Positions 7,682-13,954 of a stretch of DNA of 26,197 nt are shown here, piece after piece. Under the pieces are notes generated by a model. That model was not told the origin of the DNA. It worked only from the letters and a program-made list of their open reading frames with translations, and did not search any database. This DNA is from Bacilli bacterium. Its GTDB lineage: Bacteria > Bacillota_I > Bacilli_A > RF39 > UBA660. Each line of letters opens with the position of its first letter. Within the stretch, counting starts at the first letter, position 1. The stretch is taken from NCBI GenBank assembly GCA_017411235.1, contig JAFPMR010000117.1, positions 1 to 26,197 of the forward strand, written 5' to 3'. The position numbers were made by a program, and so were the translations under genes.

Positions 7682-8581
7682 ATGTGGTTAATATGTGCTT
7701 TACTATCATTTGCTTTATGGGGAACGGCAGATTTATTCTATAAAATAGGTAATAAACAACAAGGAGAATATCATCATCTAAAAACAGGTATTTTTGTTGG
7801 TTTAGTAATGGGTATTCATGCCTTTATTTATTTAATAATAAATAGAGTAGATGTTAATATAATTGATGTTTTAAAATACCTACCGGTATCATTATGTTAT
7901 ATCTCAAGTATGGTAATAGGTTATAGGGGATTAAAATATCTAGAACTATCTATATCTAGCCCAGTTCAAAACACTAGTGGAGTCATAACAGCAATTCTCT
8001 TACTAATATTCTTTAAAGAAACACTAGCTATACCAGCTTATATAGCATTTATTCTAATCTTTATTGGCATTATAATTATTTCCATCTTAGAAGTACAAGA
8101 AAACAAACAAAAAAGAATAGAGTATAGAAAGAAAAACACTAAAGAAAAAGTAATTATTCTAACAATCTTATTTCCTTTAGCATATTGCGCATTAGATGGA
8201 CTAGGAACTTTCCTAGATGCTATATATTTAGATAAACTAGAACTAATAAGTGAAGATGCAGCTTTAGTAGCATATGAACTAACATTTGCTTTCTATGCTC
8301 TAGTATCAATGATTTATTTAAAAACTAAAAAAGAATCAATTCATATAGCAAAAGAAAAGAGTAAAATCATTGCTGCTATCTTTGAAACAGCAGGTCAATT
8401 CTTTTACGTATTTGCTATGGGTGGCAATTCCATAATAGCTGCTCCAATAGTTGGATCATATTGTATCTTATCAATGATTTTATCTCGTATCTTCTTAAAA
8501 GAAAAACTAACCAAAAAAGAATACTTTGGTATATCTTTAGTTGTTATTGGTATCGTAATATTATCAATTTTAGACATATAA
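7682..8581 (+). CDS. EamA/DMT-superfamily membrane transporter
   Basis: A 299-residue integral membrane protein with about ten hydrophobic helices and two EamA-type repeats. The first repeat ends with the family-typical SSPVQNTSGVITAILLLIFF followed by KETL and a helix. The second ends with a GSYCILSMILSRIF segment followed by KEKLTKKEYFGISLVVIGI. The second transmembrane pair of each repeat carries the small-residue and proline pattern seen in drug/metabolite exporters. The start is ATG 7682 with a strong AAGGAG SD. Substrates of DMT proteins range from amino acids to nucleotide sugars and cannot be inferred here. It is a single-gene transcript between two terminators; the downstream one is shared with the convergent gene at 8608-9420. 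Confidence 0.88.
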   Translation: MWLICALLSFALWGTADLFYKIGNKQQGEYHHLKTGIFVGLVMGIHAFIYLIINRVDVNIIDVLKYLPVSLCYISSMVIGYRGLKYLELSISSPVQNTSGVITAILLLIFFKETLAIPAYIAFILIFIGIIIISILEVQENKQKRIEYRKKNTKEKVIILTILFPLAYCALDGLGTFLDAIYLDKLELISEDAALVAYELTFAFYALVSMIYLKTKKESIHIAKEKSKIIAAIFETAGQFFYVFAMGGNSIIAAPIVGSYCILSMILSRIFLKEKLTKKEYFGISLVVIGIVILSILDI

Positions 8582-8608
8582 AAAAGACATTCGGCATTAT
8601 GTCTTTTT
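8581..8608. terminator. Bidirectional terminator between convergent genes
   Basis: AAAAAGACAT (8581-8590) and ATGTCTTTTT (8599-8608) with an 8-nt loop, flanked by A on the left and T on the right, so it can act on both strands. The plus stop (8579-8581) and minus stop (8608-8610) each share one base with the stem. Confidence 0.8.
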
Positions 8609-9420
8609 TATATTGTATTGAATTTGGAATTAATATAACTTTGAATAAACTTATTTCTTATATTTAAATAAGAACAAGCAACTTCATATGTAGGAATATG
8701 TTTCTTTTTTAGTTTACTATTAATATTCTTTAAGCTATCAATCATATTCTTAAATGAATTCTCTCCAAGTAAATGATCAAAATCTTCATAAATATTATAA
8801 TAACGACCATCTATCAAATTATTAATAAATAAATCTCTTATACTACTAAACTTAAATAATGGTCTAAATAGGTTAACAATGTTTTCATAGCCTTCAACAG
8901 AATATTTATCTAAGTCAAAATCTTTAAAATACCATAAAACATTATTAATTCTATTACATTCAATATTATATTCTCTTAAATTCATAACTATACTAATAGT
9001 ATCTTCTATTAATAAGTTTTTAATAACATCACTAACTAATTTATCATCATCATCTATAATTGTATTATTCATACATAATAGATTAATAATTCCTCTAGTA
9101 ATAAACTCTAAAGTATTAATATTTCCATCTTCTAGATTTCTAATATAAAATTGATAAACTATATTGCAGTTACTACCAAAACTTGATTGTACTAAATATT
9201 CATCTTCAGTATTGTAATTAAGTATATTTGTATAACTGACATTACTAATAACTCTAAATAAATCATCAATGTAGTCTTCTCCTAAGCTCATGCTTAAACC
9301 AGCAACAGATAGATAAAGATAATTCAAAAATGTTTGAGGGATATTATCATCTCTATATCTTTCATCAATTGCCTTAACAACATTGCTTAATATTAGGTTA
9401 ATTGTTCTTTCTTCATCCAT
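8608..9420 (-). CDS. Uncharacterised helical protein
   Basis: A 270-residue protein of unknown family, rich in Asn, Ile, Leu and Asp, and predicted by eye to be almost entirely alpha-helical. It has no signal peptide, no transmembrane segment and no recognisable catalytic motif. The start is ATG at 9418-9420 with AGGGGGG just upstream; the longer in-frame start at 9453 would place the promoter -10 inside the coding region. It has its own promoter, divergent from the lipoprotein gene at 9563, and shares a terminator with the DMT transporter. Proximity to the type VII secretion region suggests, but does not show, a related role. Confidence 0.75.
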   Translation of the reverse strand: MDEERTINLILSNVVKAIDERYRDDNIPQTFLNYLYLSVAGLSMSLGEDYIDDLFRVISNVSYTNILNYNTEDEYLVQSSFGSNCNIVYQFYIRNLEDGNINTLEFITRGIINLLCMNNTIIDDDDKLVSDVIKNLLIEDTISIVMNLREYNIECNRINNVLWYFKDFDLDKYSVEGYENIVNLFRPLFKFSSIRDLFINNLIDGRYYNIYEDFDHLLGENSFKNMIDSLKNINSKLKKKHIPTYEVACSYLNIRNKFIQSYINSKFNTI

Positions 9421-9443
9421 TAGAATCCCCCCTGATGGGTCGT

Positions 9444-9472
9444 ATACTAGCACTTAAGTTATAAAAAAGCAA
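9444..9472 (-). promoter_or_regulatory. Promoter of the minus-strand helical protein gene
   Basis: On the minus strand: TTGCTT (9472-9467), a 17-nt spacer ending in TGC, and TAGTAT (9449-9444). The -10 lies 24 nt from the start codon. Confidence 0.6.
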
Positions 9473-9529
9473 ATTCATCTATAAAAGTGTCAAATAAAAA
9501 TAGGTAAATTTTATAGAATGAGATAATTA

Positions 9530-9538
9530 TGGTATAAT
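9530..9538 (+). promoter_or_regulatory. Extended -10 promoter of the metallopeptidase gene
   Basis: TGG followed by TATAAT (9533-9538), with no clear -35. The 14-nt string AATGAGATAATTAT just upstream also occurs in the promoter region of the gene at 146. Confidence 0.6.
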
Positions 9539-9562
9539 TTTATTATTGAAAGAGGCATGTTT

Positions 9563-11329
9563 ATGGAAAAAAAGAATAAGGGAAAATTTAAATATAATCT
9601 AATAAAAACAGGTGCAGTAATAGCCTTAACTGCTACTATTTTTACCAGTTTAACAGGTTGTGGTGTACGTTTAAAATCCGTAACACCATCTTATGATCAA
9701 CAATCTTCATCTAATGCAATAGTAGAAACTTATACAGAAAATAGTCAAAGACCTACTGGTACAGTTGGTCAAAGTAATAATAGTTATTTCTATAACGAAC
9801 ATGCATCTTTAAACCAAACTATTTCGACGTCTGATTATTATTTCTATCCATCAAAAAATAACGATAACGCCGACCGCCGTTTAACTCAAAGTGAATATGT
9901 AAACATGATTATGAGTATTACTGGCGCTGATTATAATGAATTTGTATCATTAGTAGATAATACTGACGTAGTATATACATATGCTGACTATTACCAAGTA
10001 GATAGAGCTTTAGAAGAACAAGCACGTTATGCAGATGAACGTGCAGCTCAACCATCTCAATTTACAGATCCTATCTGTAATATTAGAGAAATTCCATCAG
10101 AAGCTTTAATCAAACAAGTAATCTTAAATAATAGTAGTGAATATCTTAAGAGTCATCCAGGTTTAACACCTATGGCTGAATCAGAAATAGATATTATAGT
10201 TGGTTTAATTCATCATATGGTTGAAATTAACTATGATAAGTTTAATGATACCGAATTAAGAAGAATATACAGTATTTTAAATGATATAAGTGTTGTAGGT
10301 ATTGATAGTTATAATTTTGATATAAATGACTTAAGAAAACCATACAATGCTAGAGTATTAGAAAATGGTACAGTAATGATTGACTTAGAAACTCTAAATA
10401 AATACTTAACTGCACCTAATGCTAAAGAAAGAACATATGAGCATGAAATCTATCACTTATTCCAAAGAATGTGTCCAAATGCTCAAATAGATACATATTA
10501 TCAAATAGGACCTTCTCAATATTTTGATGATTTACAAGTAAACTCATTACATTGGAACTGGTTATATGAAGCTTCAGCTGAAAAATTATCTATGGATCAT
10601 TTTGAAGCGGCTAACCCATTAGTATATAAAAATATGATTGGTTATCTAAAAAGCTTAGACTTAATTACTTTAATAAGACCAGACTATGAGCAAACAGCAG
10701 TTGAAGATAGTACATTAATTGTAGATGAAGATTATATCTTCGAATTACTAGGTGCTAAAACTGATGAAGAAAAAAGAGAAGTAATAAACTTACTATATTC
10801 AATCGATTATTTACAAAATAATCGTGATGATTTTGAAGCAGTATATCAAGCAGATCATGGAGCTTCAACTAAAACCATTCCAGAGAATACTAGAATGGAA
10901 ATTAAGCGCGATATGAAGAATAGTGTATGTTTATCACTAACTAAGATTTTCTATCGTAACCTAGCAGAACGAGTAAAGAATACAGAAGTATCAATTCAAG
11001 ATATCTTCTATCTAATAAATGCATTTGAAGAAGATATCAGTTGGCATACATACTATGATGAAGAAAGTCAAAACTATGAATACTTCATGGGTGAATATGT
11101 TAGAATTCAAGATGGATTCTTCAAAATGCTAGCTGGTGGAAATCAAGATTTATATAACGATATAGTAGAATCATTTAACTCTTATTCAATGGCTATTCAA
11201 ACAGACGAAGGTTTAAGAAGAAATTGTCAACTAGATTGGCTAACTGAAGGAGAGAAAAAGTTTATTTATGATCAAATGGTTTCATATAACATGAGTTATA
11301 TGACAACAAATATCAGAAATACAAAATAA
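9563..11329 (+). CDS. Lipoprotein zinc metallopeptidase linked to the type VII locus
   Basis: A 588-residue protein. A basic N-terminus and hydrophobic stretch end in a lipobox SLTGC (Cys about 33), so it should be a lipoprotein on the outer face of the membrane. A Ser/Asn/Gln-rich linker follows (about 40-80). HEIYH at about 294-298 fits the HExxH zinc motif, and ExxxE in YEASAEKLS (about 336-340) could supply the third ligand of a gluzincin. I do not recognise the wider family. The start is ATG 9563, 7 nt after AAAGAGG; ATG 9557 is too close to that site. It lies directly upstream of the WXG100 cassette on the same strand, without a clear terminator before the cassette leader. It may process secreted type VII substrates or open the wall for the secretion apparatus, but this is inference. 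Confidence 0.85.
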   Translation: MEKKNKGKFKYNLIKTGAVIALTATIFTSLTGCGVRLKSVTPSYDQQSSSNAIVETYTENSQRPTGTVGQSNNSYFYNEHASLNQTISTSDYYFYPSKNNDNADRRLTQSEYVNMIMSITGADYNEFVSLVDNTDVVYTYADYYQVDRALEEQARYADERAAQPSQFTDPICNIREIPSEALIKQVILNNSSEYLKSHPGLTPMAESEIDIIVGLIHHMVEINYDKFNDTELRRIYSILNDISVVGIDSYNFDINDLRKPYNARVLENGTVMIDLETLNKYLTAPNAKERTYEHEIYHLFQRMCPNAQIDTYYQIGPSQYFDDLQVNSLHWNWLYEASAEKLSMDHFEAANPLVYKNMIGYLKSLDLITLIRPDYEQTAVEDSTLIVDEDYIFELLGAKTDEEKREVINLLYSIDYLQNNRDDFEAVYQADHGASTKTIPENTRMEIKRDMKNSVCLSLTKIFYRNLAERVKNTEVSIQDIFYLINAFEEDISWHTYYDEESQNYEYFMGEYVRIQDGFFKMLAGGNQDLYNDIVESFNSYSMAIQTDEGLRRNCQLDWLTEGEKKFIYDQMVSYNMSYMTTNIRNTK

Positions 11330-11382
11330 ATTGTAAAATAGCAGTAAAAAAATTGTAAAAACTATACAAAATAGAGCTAATC

Positions 11383-11393
11383 TATAATATAAT
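11383..11393 (+). promoter_or_regulatory. Probable promoter region of the WXG100 cassette
   Basis: Two overlapping TATAAT hexamers (11383-11388 and 11388-11393) in a very AT-rich stretch. No good -35 at a standard distance. Confidence 0.4.
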
Positions 11394-11429
11394 AAAATTG
11401 TCAGAGTAGAAAAGACACATGACAATTTT
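11394..11429 (+). terminator. Hairpin at the start of the WXG100 cassette leader
   Basis: AAAATTGTCA (11394-11403) pairs perfectly with TGACAATTTT (11420-11429) around a 16-nt loop, followed by TATTTTG. It could be the terminator of the metallopeptidase gene, an attenuator, or a 5'-end stabilising hairpin of the cassette mRNA, because the likely transcription start falls at its left arm. Confidence 0.5.
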
Positions 11430-11454
11430 TATTTTGAAAGGAATAGGGAAGCTG

Positions 11455-11832
11455 ATGTCAGGATTTGATGAAACGATAGACACAATCAAAAAAGAAGCCG
11501 ATAAGGTAGATATTCCTACTGTTAATATTCGTATTAACAATACAGGTGCAGATGTACTTGCGAAAGACATCATGGAATATTCTCGATTAGCTAACAACTC
11601 ACTTAGTTCAATCAGTTCGATAGTTGAGAATAGTGCAGAATTTTACGATTGTCCTGCTGGTGTTAAGTTTAGAAAAAAGTTTAAAAATCTTGCTGAAAAT
11701 TTTCCTATTGTAATTCAAAATATGGAAAACTATGCTCTTAGTATCAAAAAAGCAGAACGTTTATATAACGAACATGCGGGCATCGTAGTATCAAGTTTAA
11801 ATAAGAGTATAGCAAACTTAGAAGAAAAGTAG
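11455..11832 (+). CDS. Small WXG100-like helical protein, first of the cassette
   Basis: A 125-residue protein, predicted helix-turn-helix, first gene of the type VII cassette. Where WXG100 proteins have W-x-G, the turn here reads FYDCPAGVKFRKKF (Cys 66 to Gly 69), so Trp is replaced and the G-x-x-F register is roughly kept. It starts at ATG 11455 with AGGGAAG just upstream; the in-frame ATG 11419 lies inside the leader hairpin and has no SD. It ends at 11832 with a TAG fused to the next gene's SD. A role as secreted partner or substrate chaperone is inferred from context. It could also belong to the YwqI/DUF5344-like group. Confidence 0.75.
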   Translation: MSGFDETIDTIKKEADKVDIPTVNIRINNTGADVLAKDIMEYSRLANNSLSSISSIVENSAEFYDCPAGVKFRKKFKNLAENFPIVIQNMENYALSIKKAERLYNEHAGIVVSSLNKSIANLEEK

Positions 11833-11844
11833 GAGGAAAGAAAA

Positions 11845-12183
11845 ATGTCAAGTTTTTTAGGAATCGGAACAGGTGTTACAACTAGTTCAGAAGATTTCGT
11901 TGGTGTTAGTAATAGTGGAATTGATAAATTCCTAAGAGATACTGTTACACCAGCACTTAGTGCTACAGTTAGTGCTATTAAAAACCATGCTAAAGTTTTC
12001 AATACTTTAAATGATGGTTGGGAAGGTATAGCTAAAGAAAATTTCATGGCTAACTTCAGTAAAGGTGAGATGGAAGCTCAAAAAGTAATCGCTACATCTT
12101 ATCAAACATTATTAAAAGAAATCGCTCAAATAGCAGACGGTATGATTCAACAAGATCAAAATATGGTAGAAAGACAAGGATAG
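11845..12183 (+). CDS. WXG100 (ESAT-6-like) protein
   Basis: A 112-residue protein with the WXG100 signature W59-E-G61 in DGWEGIAKENFMANF, placed between two predicted helices; length is typical of EsxA/YukE relatives. Such proteins are exported as helical-hairpin dimers by EssC and are often required for secretion of other substrates. A perfect AGGAGG SD (11831-11836) sits 8 nt before ATG 11845. It is one of the two genes in the cassette with the strongest SD, which fits the abundance expected of an Esx protein. No YxxxD/E motif is visible at its C-terminus, so its export signal may come from a partner. Confidence 0.88.
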   Translation: MSSFLGIGTGVTTSSEDFVGVSNSGIDKFLRDTVTPALSATVSAIKNHAKVFNTLNDGWEGIAKENFMANFSKGEMEAQKVIATSYQTLLKEIAQIADGMIQQDQNMVERQG

Positions 12184-12196
12184 GAGGAAACGAAGT

Positions 12197-12703
12197 ATGA
12201 ACGGAGCATCATCATTAAGTGAAGTTTCAAAAGCTGAATTATCAGCTAACACTACATTAAGTGCTAATGCTAATAGCGCTACTAGTACTTTAGGAAGTTC
12301 AGTAGAAGATATCGATAGCGTATTCAGAATGACTATTCAAAACTTCATGTCAACTGGATTAAACGGTAATGTCGGTTTAAATAAAGAAAGAATTAAAAAT
12401 TTTAAAGATGCAATTGGTGAATATGTTACAGACGTAAACAATGCACTAGAAAAATTTAACGCTGCAGATGCTAATCAAGCATTCGGACCAGTTATTGGTG
12501 GAAAAGTTAAAGATTTCGTAGCATCTATTAAACAAGTTTGCCAAGCTATAGTTGGTAACTTAAATGCTTTCCAAGCAGACTTAGACGCTGTTAGAAAAGC
12601 ATACGAAGCAAAAGAAACAAGCGCATCTGGCGCTGTTGCATCAACTGCTACATCTATTTCTGAACAAGCTTCAGGTTGGACTTATTCTGGCGGAAGCAAC
12701 TAG
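12197..12703 (+). CDS. Type VII-associated helical protein with a YxxxE tail
   Basis: A 168-residue protein with a Ser/Ala/Asn-rich N-terminus (about 1-35), two predicted helices around GLNGNVGLNKERIKNF and GPVIGGKVKDF, and a Ser/Ala/Gly-rich tail. It has no W-x-G in the turn. After the long second helix, Y136-E-A-K-E140 matches the YxxxD/E type VII export signature, so it is a good candidate substrate. A strong AGGAGG SD overlaps the TAG stop of the gene before it, and ATG 12197 follows. Its stop is TAG 12701-12703, 3 nt before the next ATG. Not assignable to a named family by eye. Confidence 0.75.
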   Translation: MNGASSLSEVSKAELSANTTLSANANSATSTLGSSVEDIDSVFRMTIQNFMSTGLNGNVGLNKERIKNFKDAIGEYVTDVNNALEKFNAADANQAFGPVIGGKVKDFVASIKQVCQAIVGNLNAFQADLDAVRKAYEAKETSASGAVASTATSISEQASGWTYSGGSN

Positions 12704-12706
12704 TAG

Positions 12707-13063
12707 ATGGCAACATCTTATGAATTAATACAAGAGCGTAGTAAATACTACGCTTTTATAGAACAACTAAATCAAGCAGCTGCGAAAGTTAAGGAAGCCC
12801 TTAACTACGTAACTGAATTAAAATCAAAAGTTGAAGAGTCTTACAAAGTAGATGAAGAGTCTGGCGATCGACGTGTTATACAGAAAGAAATAGACAACCT
12901 AAAGAATATGCTACATAACATTTCCGATATAATGGTACCTTCTTGTACGAATCGTGTTACTCAACTCAGTCGTAACATTCAAATAGCAGAAAACAACGAA
13001 AGAATTAAAGCAGAACAAGAAGCTGAAAAGAAACGTAGAGCATTAGAAAATGCAGTAAGGTAA
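12707..13063 (+). CDS. Coiled-coil type VII accessory protein, YwqH/DUF5082-like
   Basis: A 118-residue, highly helical and charged protein. It begins M-A-T-S-Y and has a long heptad-like helix (about 15-50), a break, and a second helix ending in a Lys/Glu/Arg-rich stretch. Length, position and the N-terminal Tyr-rich helix recall the DUF5082/YwqH group that accompanies LXG substrates in Bacillus, but this is a weak, context-aided call. It has no separate SD: ATG 12707 follows two in-frame TAG triplets directly, with GGCGGAAG inside the preceding gene, so translation is probably coupled. Confidence 0.7.
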   Translation: MATSYELIQERSKYYAFIEQLNQAAAKVKEALNYVTELKSKVEESYKVDEESGDRRVIQKEIDNLKNMLHNISDIMVPSCTNRVTQLSRNIQIAENNERIKAEQEAEKKRRALENAVR

Positions 13064-13070
13064 GGTATTT

Positions 13071-13388
13071 ATGGCAAAACAAGAATTAGATACTAAAAAA
13101 ATTCGTGAAAAAAGCGATTTACTGTTAAAAGAAATAAGTAATTTCGAAAGCATTACTAATAAAATGTTTGATAGAATTACTAAGATGCCTACGGAAACTA
13201 AAGAATGGGAAGGCGTTGCAGCAACAAATTTTGCTGCCATCGCTAAAACTGAAAAAGAACAAGAATTCAATTTAATAATTTCTAGAATGAGACAATATGT
13301 CCAAGAACTATTACAAGCAGCTAGTGATTTCGAAGCAACAGAAAGGAACACAAGAGCAGATGACAAAAATATCACTGAACAGCGATAA
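13071..13388 (+). CDS. Second WXG100 protein
   Basis: A 105-residue protein with W46-E-G48 in KEWEGVAATNFAAIAKTE between two helices, matching W-x-G with the usual small residues and F downstream. It is typical WXG100 length. The start is ATG 13071, 7 nt after the preceding stop, with a modest AAGG SD. The last 29 nt overlap the next gene in another frame. It may pair with the W-less proteins of the cassette or with the WXG100 protein at 11845. Confidence 0.85.
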   Translation: MAKQELDTKKIREKSDLLLKEISNFESITNKMFDRITKMPTETKEWEGVAATNFAAIAKTEKEQEFNLIISRMRQYVQELLQAASDFEATERNTRADDKNITEQR

Positions 13389-13674
13389 TTCCAGTAGTAT
13401 TTATAATTTAGTGTCTAATGCTAAAACGAAGCTAAATGAGGCTATAAATAGTTGTAGAACAGCTGTTCAAGCCTGCCCACCTTCTTCTAGCTATGGAAAA
13501 ACACTAAATGAATATGTTGTCCGCTTAGATAATTCCAAAAAGAATATTGGAAGAGTTGGCGGATGGTTCGATTTACTTAAATCTAGAAATGAAAAAACAA
13601 ATGAAGATTCAGAAGCAAGACTCGATAAAATAGAAGATGTTACAATAAAAAGACATGACTTATATGTCAAATAA
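13360..13674 (+). CDS. Small helical protein closing the WXG100 cassette
   Basis: A 104-residue protein that overlaps the preceding WXG100 gene by 29 nt. ATG 13360 has AAAGGAA about 11 nt upstream; the longer in-frame start at 13297 lies deep in the preceding gene and is rejected. It has two predicted helices around a turn C39-P-P-S-S-S-Y, reminiscent of the CPAG turn in the first gene of the cassette, then a GWFDLL segment and a charged tail. Unnamed family. Its position as last gene before the terminator supports a type VII role. Confidence 0.72.
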   Translation: MTKISLNSDNSSSIYNLVSNAKTKLNEAINSCRTAVQACPPSSSYGKTLNEYVVRLDNSKKNIGRVGGWFDLLKSRNEKTNEDSEARLDKIEDVTIKRHDLYVK

Positions 13675-13700
13675 AAAGATCACAATTTGTGATCTTTTTT
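13673..13700. terminator. Bidirectional terminator between the WXG100 cassette and esaB-essC
   Basis: AAAAAGATCACA (13673-13684) pairs with TGTGATCTTTTT (13688-13699) around a 3-nt loop, with T on the right and A on the left. It begins inside the plus-strand stop and ends 3 nt before the minus-strand stop (13703-13705). Confidence 0.85.
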
Positions 13701-13702
13701 TA

Positions 13703-13954
13703 TTATATTAATACTATCTGTGTGCCATTTCTTATATCAGTATCATAAACTAAACTATTAATATCATATAAAGCACCAGTCTGACAATTATACAAAGCAG
13801 CATGAGGGTTTTCTGGATAGTATTCACCATAATCGTTAATAGCTTTAATGATTAATTGAATAACGTTACCAATTCTTTTGGAAATAGGGATGAATACATC
13901 ATAACTTATTTCAACATCAGGAATGATAACTTGAACTAATACTTTATTATCCAT
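13703..13954 (-). CDS. EsaB/YukD-like ubiquitin-fold type VII protein
   Basis: An 83-residue protein. It starts at ATG 13952-13954 with GAAGGAGATGAG upstream and overlaps the essC stop by 8 nt. A beta-strand start (VLVQVIIPDVEISYDVFIP), a helix (GNVIQLIIKAI) and an ending D-x-x-x-RNGTQIVLI fit the ubiquitin-like fold of YukD/EsaB, whose members end in a similar NGDxLxIL stretch. EsaB is a small cytosolic component required for type VII secretion. Overlap with EssC supports this call. The extra N-terminal 15 residues of the longest open frame lie in essC and are not used. Confidence 0.85.
   Translation of the reverse strand: MDNKVLVQVIIPDVEISYDVFIPISKRIGNVIQLIIKAINDYGEYYPENPHAALYNCQTGALYDINSLVYDTDIRNGTQIVLI

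Noticed and set aside
8461..8667. Open frame overlapping the transporter end
   Set aside because: It runs through a terminator hairpin and into the convergent gene, without SD or similarity.
11730..12047. Antisense open frame across two cassette genes
   Set aside because: It spans the end of one real gene and the start of the next, which have strong SD sites; no support of its own.
11455..13674. LXG-type toxin and immunity genes in the type VII cassette
   Set aside because: All six products are short helical proteins without a C-terminal enzymatic domain, and no toxin-sized gene follows.
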